Source: Microscilla marina ATCC 23134
GTDB taxonomy: Bacteria > Bacteroidota > Bacteroidia > Cytophagales > Microscillaceae
Length of the DNA: 64,000 nt
Direction: 5' to 3'
NCBI RefSeq assembly: GCF_000169175.1
Contig: NZ_AAWS01000041.1
Coordinates: 1 to 64,000 of the forward strand
The notes beneath the pieces are model-generated. The model searched no databases. It saw only the letters and a list, made by a program, of their open reading frames with translations, and was not told the origin of the DNA. Below, piece by piece: positions 17,901 to 27,400 of this stretch (within the stretch, counting starts at the first letter, position 1; every line of letters begins with the position of its first letter). The translations under genes and the position numbers were made by a program.

Positions 17901-19871
17901 TTGCCCATTGTGATTGTTATAAAGTAAGTTTTGCACCACATTCTCTCCTTGTTTGCTTCCTTCACCCATCACAAGCAGGTCCAAGTCTCCATCGTTGTCA
18001 TAATCTCCCCAAGTCAGTGCTTTGCCATTCAGAGAAGCATCAATGTTCATTTTTTTTGCCCAACTAAACACCTTGATGTTACTTGTTGCCACCACTGGAA
18101 GCGATAACTCAGAATGGCCTCTCTTGTTGAATGCTTGCACCTTATAGTAATAGGTAGTATGGTTAGCCAAGCTGGTATTGTCGTCTATATACTGGGTAGA
18201 TGGAGACACACTGGGGAAATCATTATGGGTAGTGTTTGGAATGGTATCTATAATTTCATAACCGTTGTCGACAGACAAAGATCGATATACAATATAAGAG
18301 GGGTCAGCTTGGTTGGTGGCTGCTACCCAAGTAATTTTTATTCTGCCAATATGGTCTGTTTCTGCCTGTAAGCCAGTAGGGGCAATTGGAAGTGGCTTAA
18401 AATCAAAACTTTGGGGCTGGGCAAAGAAGGATGCCTTCCCGTTTTGGTCTATTGCTTGTACGCTCCAGTAATAGGTTTGGGCGCTGGTTGGTTCTGGCAG
18501 GTTAACCAAAGTAAAATGATTTTTATACCCTGCATTGCCTTGTCTTATTACCTTTCTCACCCCATAAAACAATGAAGTAGGATCACTAATAGATTCAGGC
18601 GAGAGCACATCTTCTGTAAAAGGAGCCAAGCCTACATACAGGTTATAACTAAGTGCACTTTGTGAGGTTTCCTGGTCAGTTGATTTGCCCCAGGCAAACG
18701 TGACCTGATTGCCCTGAAGAGAAGTGGTTAGGTTTGTAGGAACGGTTGGTGTACCAATGTTGACCTTTTCGGTAATGCTTCGGTAAATATAATTGTTGGT
18801 GGCAGCATCACGGTCACATACATCCAGCCTGCCATCTCCATTATAATCTACCAATTGAGGTTGAGTAAATTCGTTGCTATGGCTTATTTCAGTAAATACA
18901 TTTTCTCCATCGTTTCGGAGCACCGTTTCCTGACCCAATACATCCAAGTCTCCGTCATTGTCATAGTCACCCCAAGCAAAAACAATCTTGGAACTTGTGA
19001 TAAAAGTATTTTTAAACTTGCCGTCTCCTTCATTGCGGTAAATTCTGGTAACCACTCCATTTATATTTTTTCCAGAGATCATCACATCTATATTGCCATC
19101 TCCGTCAAAATCTCCCGCATCCAAATGCCTTGGCTCGCCCGCAAGAAACCGAATGGTATCGTGAAAGCTACCTTGCCCATCATTTCTCAAAATCCTTGCT
19201 TGTGGGGTTTGATAAGGTGAGTCAGGTTCCGCCCCTTTTTGTAGGGCTGCCATTAAAATATCCAAATAGCCATCGTTGTCATAATCGAGCCATTGGATAT
19301 TTGCATTAATGAGGGTGGCCTCATTTTCAATCAGTGTAATTTTAGAGAAGGCGAAGTTTTGGTGATTTTCCAGCAAAATGGTTTCCTTGTCATCATCGTC
19401 ACCGCCCGATGCAAGCAAATCCAGGTCGCCATCATTGTCGTAATCACCTGCATTAAACGATACATCAATGTGGGCTGTAATCAAGGCACTTAGGTTGGCC
19501 GCTTGGTCTAGGTTTCCATTGGTGTTAAAAGTGTAAATATAGGTTTGGGAAGCATTGACCAACAGGTCCAGCTCTCCGTCAATATTGGCGTCAAACCAAA
19601 ATACAGAGGCACCTGGTTCAATAGAAGGAAATGAATGAGGGGTGTTTACCTGAATGTGGACATCACTTAAAGTACCATTCCCATGGTTTTGGTATATTTT
19701 TACTCCCACAGAAGGGGCCGCTATAGCTAAATCTAGGTCTCCATCTCCATCATAATCTCCCCAGCTTGAGTTTCCTGCCGGCAAATCCAGGCTGGTTCTT
19801 ACAAATTGTGCTTGCAGGGTAGTGGTTGCCACCAAGCAACTCAAAAAAACACTATAGACAAATAAACGCAT
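14952..19871 (-). CDS. Giant FG-GAP/VCBS and fibronectin III protein secreted by T9SS, 1639 aa
   Basis: The protein begins with a signal peptide (M-R-L-F-V-Y-S-V-F-L ... L-Q-A-Q). Two blocks of FG-GAP/VCBS repeats (about residues 30-375 and 605-995) carry many W-x-D-Y-D-N-D-G-D-L-D-L motifs, the calcium-binding loops of beta-propeller blades. Fibronectin type III domains lie at about 380-600 and 1000-1390. They are followed by one or two Ig-like modules (about 1396-1550) with paired Cys residues. The last 85 residues form a type A T9SS sorting domain ending in G-I-Y-L-L-E-I-V and a basic tail. It should be exported and released or anchored at the cell surface, probably as an adhesin or binding protein. 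Start ATG at 19871. Confidence 0.9.
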   Translation of the reverse strand: MRLFVYSVFLSCLVATTTLQAQFVRTSLDLPAGNSSWGDYDGDGDLDLAIAAPSVGVKIYQNHGNGTLSDVHIQVNTPHSFPSIEPGASVFWFDANIDGELDLLVNASQTYIYTFNTNGNLDQAANLSALITAHIDVSFNAGDYDNDGDLDLLASGGDDDDKETILLENHQNFAFSKITLIENEATLINANIQWLDYDNDGYLDILMAALQKGAEPDSPYQTPQARILRNDGQGSFHDTIRFLAGEPRHLDAGDFDGDGNIDVMISGKNINGVVTRIYRNEGDGKFKNTFITSSKIVFAWGDYDNDGDLDVLGQETVLRNDGENVFTEISHSNEFTQPQLVDYNGDGRLDVCDRDAATNNYIYRSITEKVNIGTPTVPTNLTTSLQGNQVTFAWGKSTDQETSQSALSYNLYVGLAPFTEDVLSPESISDPTSLFYGVRKVIRQGNAGYKNHFTLVNLPEPTSAQTYYWSVQAIDQNGKASFFAQPQSFDFKPLPIAPTGLQAETDHIGRIKITWVAATNQADPSYIVYRSLSVDNGYEIIDTIPNTTHNDFPSVSPSTQYIDDNTSLANHTTYYYKVQAFNKRGHSELSLPVVATSNIKVFSWAKKMNIDASLNGKALTWGDYDNDGDLDLLVMGEGSKQGENVVQNLLYNNHNGQSFSLASNINNLPILAEGSAAWGDYNGDGFLDLVFTGDFGTTLTRVFRNDEGKSFKNSQIDVLQNKAESTALWGDYDNDGDLDLIISGEEQGIVSINFYRNEQGVSFVDEGDKGVVGINKGDLEWGDYDNDGDLDLLIGGFKAGADSSSVNVYINDGSGGFSLHEFFTWGAGNGSVRWGDYNNDGFLDILIAGAIAPLLGTSGVKIFKNIPLGDGRTFEEIATSFMAVQGVARWLDYDNDGDLDVLVNGVKIAVSFSDGDCKLYRNNGNDSFVEDTDFGIFEKFYRDDLGKEITPYDGRVSPGDYNNDGSIDFALAGVFQGTASSFGNLYGAYVYKNEAIVQNTAPTTPTQLQATVADNTVTLTWNKSTDAQTPQAALTYNLRIGTSAQKEDICPSMANPTTGLRKIAQRGFQGNQKILHGLGPGIYHWSVQALDHSLVGSAFAQELTFRVVTPPAIPNNLTATPLSSSSIVLTWTSLSDADNFSGYIIEASPSNNAHFSPVDTITSDNYQYEVEGLNENTAYFFRIRAVNTAGNGISDEVFATTTNLPRSPIQLKAVAASATQIRLSWQDVAISEQGFIVERKSIRTNHLYVFQDSLMGAELTEYIDNKGVVGNVAYTYRVFAYNANGRSTSPNEASATTPSDSSTIPPAKPTIVASPISPALISLSWQYDSEKAHYFSIERSSEEDSLNYQQIAILNAEADDYEDNTVDDSTVYYYRMRAVGSGGYSDFSNIAFARAECNLPIFISLADDQTQQICNGQGSKLIVTTSINEPEYQWTNYGVEIPHANLPFYLAQETGIYACQISAQGCVQTTNQVIILKQSINQVEITLEQDTIRASTPQADRYFWYYNYEKVQQTQENYFIPKEPGRYHLVTENNDCTNSSNVIYFSVNGLNNQDISAQMQVIYNHANQTHQLVMDTPIQGDYQLWLRNAQGQRVYTKKGTKQYSTLKESIDFSTQPSGIYLLEIVIGKHYGVKKIVCIK

Positions 19872-19967
19872 CTTAAATAAAAAATAAGTTGAACATACCC
19901 ATGCTAAGGAATGCTTCCAAAATAAATTTACATTCTTAACCTCATCTTTTGTTGCTATGCTTTGTTA

Positions 19968-19999
19968 AAAAATAGCCGAATAGCGCTGCTATTAGCCGA
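19968..19999 (+). repeat. 32-base repeat with internal palindrome, copy 1
   Basis: These 32 bases are identical to 63156-63187. The core AATAGC-GCT-GCTATT is a perfect small hairpin. A relative in inverted form lies near 4649. It is probably a REP-like intergenic module. Confidence 0.6.
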
Positions 20000-20058
20000 C
20001 CATCCCTCAAGCTCGCTCAATATCCACTAGGACAGGCATTTGTTTTTTAATAATCGAG

Positions 20059-20257
20059 TAACAGTGGTTGCGTCAGCTGGATTCAGCCTTAGTTTGTTGC
20101 CGTTAAAAATCTGTGAAACGAAGCCGTAAAAACTGATCACTGTTTGAGCGAAGCGAGTTTGAGCAGTTTCGGCGTAGTGGAGCAGATTTAGGCAAAACAA
20201 ACTACAGCTGCGGGTTTTTTGGTTACTTTTTTACCTGTAGAAAAAAGTAACGGCTCA
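20059..20257 (+). repeat. Dispersed repeat without the group II intron
   Basis: This copy joins the two segments that flank the intron at 3.4-4.1 kb. The left part (20059-20110) matches 3335-3394 and the right part (20118-20257) matches 4117-4360. It also carries the 11-bp hairpin GTTACTTTTTT/AAAAAAGTAAC at 20222-20251. It lacks the bases next to the intron (the TATCGG target), so it is a related copy but not an exact empty site. Confidence 0.6.
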
Positions 20258-21419
20258 CCGATATTCGAATCAATCATTACACAAGTGTGTTTAATGATTG
20301 ACAACTTTTTAATAGAAAAATCACTTTATAATTATTAAATACCAGTTGTCGCCCCTGCTGGATATTGCCGTGCCGCGTCTAGCTTCAAAATATTTTGTAA
20401 ACTATAGAAATTTATTTTTTCACCATTCCTAAGGCAAAGCCCATTTGGAATGAGGCATAATACGACACCTGCATGGTTTTTTTATAAGCTTTGGTAGGGT
20501 GCTGCTCTGGTTCAATAAGCACCAAGGCAGAATTCAATATATCTAATGGGTAGGCGCAACAGCCTTATGATGGGCAAGTGGTCTTACTTGTAGCACCGAT
20601 ATACACCGGTATCTAAGGGCTTTTAACCACGCTTTTTGTAAGTTGCTGAAAATCAACACGATATAAAAGTGTAGTTACCTGTGAACCGAATCTACAGCAA
20701 TTTGCTGTGATGAGCTCAACGCAGTTAAACAGAGTTTGCCTAGTGGAGGCTACGCCGACATCCCGCTTGCGGGGCACCGATATTCATCGGCATCTAGGGA
20801 CTTGCCCCCTGTCGGGGCTTATAGCTAATTATTTGCTGCTGCCTGGCCATTAATCTACCACATTGTATAGAAGCAGACGTTTGCCCGAATCGGTCATCAA
20901 ATTTTGATTAGATATTTCCACTTAATAAAATTATAACCGACTGAAAATAAGCGGGTCTTGAATTGTTGGCTACCCTTGAGCAGCCTGTCGTTGTTATGAA
21001 TTATTGTGAATAAATTTCAACAAAAACAGAGGTACATCCAACTTTCCAAAAGGACAAAAAGTGCCCGTACAGAAAAATTTTGAATGTCCATTTTTTTTCT
21101 TCACGGCAGTCCTGTTTGTGTCTGTCCTGAGAAAGGCTTTGTGCCAAGGGCAAAACGTTGTTTGGATAGACGCTTTCTTATCAATAGCCCGTAGCGAATT
21201 TGAGTAAATGTGTACACTGTTTAAGGTTGGGAATTAACGATTTATGACAAATATGTTTACCAAGTTTATTTTAAAAGGGAGTTGGGGCGTATCCCTCAAC
21301 ACACCAATAAATATTTTTTAAACTTATAACTGGCTGATAACCAGAAATCTATTTTGACTAAAATCGTTGCGGAGTATTGTTCTTATTAGAAGCGTGTTTT
21401 AATACCTGCCAGATTTTCG
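20258..21419. other. Intergenic region with small repeat fragments
   Basis: Two related pieces are visible: CACCGATATACACCGGTATC near 20598 and CACCGATATTCATCGGCATC near 20775, each with an internal palindrome. GTGATGAGCTCAACGCAGTT near 20709 recalls fragments near 54390 and 59095. I see no gene. Confidence 0.45.
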
Positions 21420-22235
21420 ATGCCTGACAGGTGTAGGCATAAAATCAGGCATAAGGTTTTTGTTAAAGATCCAATTTTAAAAGCAATGGATAGCATCAGC
21501 AACATATTGGCAGTTTTGCCAGATAAGGCAATAAACACCACAGGGAAAAAAGCCAGGCATAGTTTTGTGAGGGTCATACGACGCCTATGGTTGTCATGGG
21601 GGCGGCACCAGGGGGCTTGGGAGGGAGGTTTTTTGCCAGAAACCAATACATTATTTAAGAAAACCAGCCTTGACCAAACCTGGTGGCAAGGTTTCGCTTC
21701 TGCCATTATTTGCCAGGCAATGTACCAAACAGGTTATTTATCTGAATTAAATGAACAAAGAATAAACTATGCCATCAATGGCTACAATGCCACCTTGAGG
21801 TCAAGGGCGTGGGGGTGGTATGTGTATCTTTTTGCCGAAGACCTGCAAGAGCGTTTGCCAAAAGATTCCAAAAACAATGCGCTAAAAAAAGCATACTTAC
21901 GCTGCCTAAGCAACACGCAATGGATTGAACACAAAAGGTTGTTTTTCCAGTGTAAAAAGAACGATGAGGAGGCAGCCTGGGAGATGTACCATCATTATGT
22001 CAAGTTTGTGGTGTTGGGAGCGACCGAGATAGAAATAAGGAAGGTGATTAGAATACAAATCAACGAAGGCTTGATGACTGAACCAATGCTGTTGAAGTTT
22101 AAGTTTGACTGGCGGTTGTATTGCCCCTGGTTCTCTAGGCCTATCAGCTGGAAGGATTTGCCAGACCTCGAAATTGACACAATTCCTTATGATTTTTTAT
22201 CCCAAGGCAATCCAGGGTTCAAATACGTGAGGTAA
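21420..22235 (+). CDS. Hypothetical protein, 271 aa (249 aa from the second ATG)
   Basis: I do not recognise this protein. It is rich in Trp, Tyr and basic residues, with predicted helices throughout and no signal peptide or membrane segment. The ATG at 21486 may be the true start, because the 22 codons before it are mostly basic and lie in a frame that reads through repeat-like DNA (CCTGCCAGATTTTCGATGCC). A secreted protein gene follows after 109 bases on the same strand, so they may be co-transcribed. Its role is unknown. Confidence 0.6.
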   Translation: MPDRCRHKIRHKVFVKDPILKAMDSISNILAVLPDKAINTTGKKARHSFVRVIRRLWLSWGRHQGAWEGGFLPETNTLFKKTSLDQTWWQGFASAIICQAMYQTGYLSELNEQRINYAINGYNATLRSRAWGWYVYLFAEDLQERLPKDSKNNALKKAYLRCLSNTQWIEHKRLFFQCKKNDEEAAWEMYHHYVKFVVLGATEIEIRKVIRIQINEGLMTEPMLLKFKFDWRLYCPWFSRPISWKDLPDLEIDTIPYDFLSQGNPGFKYVR

Positions 22236-22344
22236 GGAGGTGGTTATTCCTCTTGCCGTAAAACAAAGATAATTATACAACAGGTGTTGCATAGCCTAAC
22301 TTAGTCAACAAAGCCCACAAATAAATATAAACATCAATTCAAAA

Positions 22345-23343
22345 ATGAAATCTATGAAATATTTAATATTTATGATAGGCTGTTTGCAAATGACAACAAT
22401 ACAAGCACAATGGCGGGTGATTTCTGTAAGCCCTGCCTCTAGGTGTTTGGTCAAGGGGGATGGCAAAATACTGAAAAAAGGAGATGTGATAAGTCCTCAA
22501 ACAAAAATTATTTTTCAAAACTTAAAAGGGTATGTGCACATTTACCGCAAAGGTGCCGCTCCTTTTATGCTAAGCCCAAATAAGGCAAAGTCAACCGGAG
22601 GCAGCGAGCTGATGGCGTTGGCACACGAACTTGTAGTTCCCAAAAAAGAGAGGCTATCGACCAGAGGAGCAGAAGACGCTTTAGAAGTGGCTGAAACCTT
22701 GTTGAGTTTTAAAATGTGGTTAACTGGTGCGTCCGCTGACGCCAATACTGAATTGGTCCAGGGAGCGAAGCCTGTTTTATTTTTTGGCAACAAAGCGCAC
22801 CTATATGTAGCAAAAAAAGCTTTTACAGAAGTAGGCGATTTTTACCTTGTGTACCTTCTTCAAGGTAAAAAAGTGGTTTACCCGTTGGTCAAGGAAGTTG
22901 ACAAAGAAAAAATGACCCTTTCTTTTGACCGAAACATCTTACCTCCAGCCAAATCTTTGGCAAGTAGCAAAAGTGCCCTTTTTTTTCTACCAAAGGAAAA
23001 GGGAGCCAAACCTGTAAAAGTGGCTCGGTTTAGACCCATGATCATAGAAAACATCAAAGGGGAGCAAATAGAAGAGTTAAAAGAGGTCATACAAGCTTTA
23101 AAAGAAGCATACGGGCAGGCATACAAAACCCAGGCTTTTGCCCGGTATAAACGTAAACTGGCAAGCAACCGGGATGATGTCATCATCAGGCAGCAAGTAG
23201 CACAAGATGCCAAACGAGCAATTTTTGAAGGCATTTACACCTATCTTGAAAGCGTCTATGAGGCTTCGCCTGACCGCAACAGCCTAAAAAAGTGGTTGAA
23301 GGCAAACTTTCCCAAGCTTTTTTTGCCATACAAAAAGAAATAA
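22345..23343 (+). CDS. Exported protein with an N-terminal SH3/FecR-like region, 332 aa
   Basis: The protein has a signal peptide (M-K-S-M-K-Y-L-I-F ... I-Q-A-Q). Residues 25-80 contain a beta-rich segment with K-G-D-V-I-S and K-G-Y-V-H-I-Y, recalling FecR-like or SH3-like domains that precede caspase-type genes in some Bacteroidota; that link is from memory and weak. The middle part, about 140-210, looks beta-stranded. The C-terminal third is a charged helical region. No caspase gene is next to it here, but one lies at 63253. It is followed by a terminator at 23642. Its function is unknown. Confidence 0.7.
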   Translation: MKSMKYLIFMIGCLQMTTIQAQWRVISVSPASRCLVKGDGKILKKGDVISPQTKIIFQNLKGYVHIYRKGAAPFMLSPNKAKSTGGSELMALAHELVVPKKERLSTRGAEDALEVAETLLSFKMWLTGASADANTELVQGAKPVLFFGNKAHLYVAKKAFTEVGDFYLVYLLQGKKVVYPLVKEVDKEKMTLSFDRNILPPAKSLASSKSALFFLPKEKGAKPVKVARFRPMIIENIKGEQIEELKEVIQALKEAYGQAYKTQAFARYKRKLASNRDDVIIRQQVAQDAKRAIFEGIYTYLESVYEASPDRNSLKKWLKANFPKLFLPYKKK

Positions 23344-23641
23344 TCACTAAAGTTTGGGTTTGCCCACTTCTAGTCCGGTGCGATTGTATGAAAGTCGCCA
23401 CTTTATGGGTAGGTTTATAACAGTAGGGTCAATACCCCTGCCGATTTACTGAAAGGCAGCATGTGGTTGCCTTTTGGGCATCATAAATAGTAGTGAATAG
23501 TGATTGAAGTTCTGACAGAAAGGAGAGCCCTGTTTTTATACTAAAAAGGCAGGGGAAATTCTTCTTTCTGTTTTTTGCAAAAATGCGATCAAAAATTTCC
23601 TAAATATAAAGTCTTTCTAATATGATTTTGATAGATCGTAG

Positions 23642-23676
23642 ACTCACCTTGAGCATTGCTTGGGGTGAGTTTTTTA
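23642..23676 (+). terminator. Rho-independent terminator
   Basis: ACTCACC (23642-23648) pairs with GGTGAGT (23664-23670), followed directly by six T. It closes the plus-strand unit ending with the exported protein at 23343, although 300 bases downstream of it. Confidence 0.65.
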
Positions 23677-23870
23677 TTAGTAAGCGTTTAGGAGCTTATA
23701 GTAGGTGATGGTGATGGCTGCAAGGTACAAGCACCCAGCTGTTTTAAGTCTGAGTGGAGCGGAGACTTAAAACTTGTAAATATTGGAAAGTCTCTGACTT
23801 TCTTTGCGACACTTAAAACAGCTAGGGTAGACAGAGGCATTTATCAAAACAAACAGACCAACGACCAATA

Positions 23871-23907
23871 AAAAAACACACATGACAGCATCAGGTGTGT
23901 TTTTGTT
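23871..23907 (+). terminator. Rho-independent terminator or bidirectional hairpin
   Basis: AAAACACAC pairs with GTGTGTTTT around a 13-base loop. The A-run before and T-run after the stem would let it work in both directions. It lies 520 bases before the first gene of the large central block, in an otherwise empty stretch (23677-24422). Confidence 0.6.
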
Positions 23908-24422
23908 TGGGGGTATTTTGAAAGCTACTAAGAAAATACCCCGGTTATTTGAAAAAGCCAGGGATTTATAAGCTTTTGGGGTTTACTCATTGCCTCAAAA
24001 TGTGCCAGGCTATCACTACGAACGAATAAAAACATTCTATGCCCCAAAGGTAACGACTGAGGTGCTAAGAAAAGAAAAAACCAACAGACTCCGAGTAGAC
24101 CTTCAGGCATATAAGGTGGAGGGGGTACATGTTTTGGTTGTGTGTCGATTTATCAGGTGTGCTTTAAAAAACTTCTACACAGTATTACTTGATGTAAAAG
24201 AGTGTGGGCTGAAGCAAGGGTATGTTCTTTACTTATGTTTCCCGTCTACTTTTTATCTTATATTTTATGCACTTATCGTCTGGTGGTTTTTGGCTGCTCC
24301 CTCCTAAAGCAAAAGTAGATTGCCCAAAGTTGTTTATGGGGGTTTCTTTGCTGACACAAGTATACTGTTGGTTGAACTGAAATTCTCACAATATTTTTTT
24401 TAATCATACATGAACTAACTTG

Positions 24423-27400
24423 ATGACAACAGCAAAAGAACATCACCAAAACGTTGAAAGGTTGCTAAGGAGACCTAGCCTTTCTTACGCTACTACCACC
24501 GGACACGTTATTTCATACACACCTGAAGCCGAAGAAGTGACTGTTAACGGTGAAAATATTGAACATTCTTACTGGGAAGACCAAGAGAGAAAAACGCTCA
24601 AGCTCGAGCATAATGGAGTAGATTTAAAAGTAAACTTCCTACACAGTAAAATAGAAGGAATAATAGAAAGCCTGGTAAAGGAAAAGTTAGTTTTAAACCC
24701 TTTTGTTTGCCATAACCTCCAGTTAAGTGATCAGGTAGAAATTACAGTCAATAAAAAAGGGCATTTTTATGACTTATCCTGGAATCCTTCGACTAAGAGT
24801 TGGAAAAACGTCAATTGGCACAGGCAGGGAACAAACCTGATGTTTCACTTTAAAACTCCTTCAGAAATAAGTTCTCATGCCCGTTTTGGGGGATATCTTG
24901 AAGGGGGACCCATTACAGCAAGTTTTGATACCCAAGTGACCAAGGTAAGTTTACCCGTAGCCAATGATTGCCGAGTGCATTACCTCGATCAAGGAAAAGC
25001 ATCTGTAAGGGTTGAAAGCTTGTTAACACCAGCAGCAGAGAAATTCCCCATATATAAAAACGATAGTGCTACCGCAGCAAGCTTTTGTTATCTTTTAGGA
25101 ATTCATATAGTACCTTCGTTAGATGGAAAATCTTTTACGGGAGTATTAATTGCAGAATTGGAAGAAGGAGAGGTTGTTTTTTGGGGAGTAAGAGGCGATT
25201 TGGCACAATATACATTGCCTTATACAGACCATCATGTGACCCAACCACCAATAGATACGCCTACCACTGTAAAAGTAGGAGCAAATGCTTTTTTCCAACA
25301 GCACATCAATGATGGGCTGGATGATCAAGAAGAACCAGTGGTTGTTGGACCGTTTCCAGAAAGTATGAGTAAACCAGGTGTTATCCCAAGCTTGGTGGAT
25401 GGCAAGCTTGGGGCAGGTCAGGGTAGCAAAACAGCCAAGGAACTGAATCTGAGGAGTTGGCCTAAGGACAGCACATTACCAGGTAGAATTATTCCATTAG
25501 ACCTGGAACGGAAGCTAGAAAGCTTGGTACGGCGGTTTTCTTTGAGCGATAGCCTGCGCAGTGACTATCAGAACATAGTAAAACATGCGGTACCCAACCA
25601 AGAAATAAAAAGTATCTTTTACTCAGTAGGCGATGCAGGACTCTCGGGCGAACTGAAGGGCATTGCTAGCAAATACAGCGACATCAACGAAAAGTCGAGC
25701 ATAGCACAAATAGTAGCCGCTATAGAAGGCACCAAAGATACCGATAAAGTAGATGGCATGAATGAGCTGAATATGAAGCGGGCTGATACTTGGCTGAATA
25801 CTTACCTCAAGGGAGATGACAATTTTAAAAAGCAGCAAAAAGACCTTTTTAAACTCGCTTTTGCCAAATCTGTCGAAAATACTTCATTTCAAGAGTTGTT
25901 GGAGGGGCAACGTGACCCAAATAATGAAAAGGCATATTACCACCCCGACAAGGTCATTGCCGATTATGATGAGGAGCGTTATTACCAGGGGACGGTAGAG
26001 ATACTGGTGGCTGCTATAAAACAAGACCATAACTTTTCGGATGCTACAGAAAAAAAACTTATTGCCAAGGGGCTCAAACCAGAAGATACCAATGCCATTC
26101 ATGACATAGAGGCATACGTGATGGAAAACAAGTTGTACCATGCGTTGGCTATGTTTAATTATGTTACCCAAAAATCGAAAATAGAAGAGTTATTTTTGCT
26201 TCCTTCTCAGGCAGACCAGCAAGGAGTCATGGATAGAATCAACAATGTAATGACTTTGCTGAGTGAGTTGGAAAGGGATGGGGCAAAATCTGCTACGCCT
26301 AATTTGCTTTCTTCGACATTTTACAATACAGTGGTGGCTTCGGTGTTTTTACAAACTGTAGACATTACCCCAGATGCCACCACAAAACCAGCAATGGTTG
26401 ACCTATCGCGAACGATGGTAGACATTATGGTAGAAGATTACCTCCCCGGTGCGCCCCGCGAAGTGGCAGATTTGATAGAAATACTGGATGATATGAGAAA
26501 GACAAAGGTGGATGGAGAGTTTGACGACCTGTATCATATGTTTGTGAGTGAGATGTTGGACATTGCCAGCCTCAAATCTTGGCAAGATACGCTTACCCTT
26601 AGAAGCTATAACAACAGCACTGCTCTAGAAAACTTTCTTAGCACAAGGGCCTGGCCAGGCAAAGGGTTGAGTGGACTTACCTGGCTGGCGGCTATTACTG
26701 CCTTTGTACCTTTGGTGATAGTAATTCAGAAATTACAAAGCAAAGAAGCCATCAAAGGCAAAGACATTGCATATATGGCGCTGAGCGTAGTTCCGCTTTT
26801 TTACGATTCTATTGTCAATAGTTTGTTATATTTTACCCAAGGAGGGGTGTCTATGGGGGCTCGAATGCTCTTGTCCAAAACATTTGGTCGCTTATGGGGC
26901 ATGAGCAAGCTGGTTCCTGTAGAAGATTTAAGGTCTGGCGGCAACAGTTTTCTCAAAAGGTCTATTATCAAAGACCAAATTCAGGCAAGAAAAAGCATTG
27001 ATTTTGATGGGCTTCAGCGAAGATTGAAAAACATTGATAAAGAACTTCAACCGTTGTCAGAGAATGAGAATATTTGGATGGATGAATATAGCGATGATTG
27101 GGCAAAAATGAAACGTCTTCAAGGTGAAAGAGATTCGGTAGTGAAAAAGATGGGAGGAAACGAGGATATTGGGAATATTGAAGATTTGCAAAAAATGCTG
27201 GTGGATTATGAAGGGATGGACGGTGCACAAGGGTACAGCCTTGATAGTGCTATGGGTAGAGCCACCCTCAATAGTTATGTGGGTTCTTTCTTGGGCATCA
27301 CCTTGTCTACTTTTGGCTTGGTAATGACCAGCCTCCAGCTGAGCAAAGACCTTCATGATGGGGCTGACAAAATGCAAATTACCACCGATGCACTTTTTCT

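Noticed and set aside
14952-19871. Several plus-strand frames of 80-130 codons opposite the giant T9SS protein
   Set aside because: They are antisense to repeated D-x-D-x-D-G coding sequence and keep no gene-like features.
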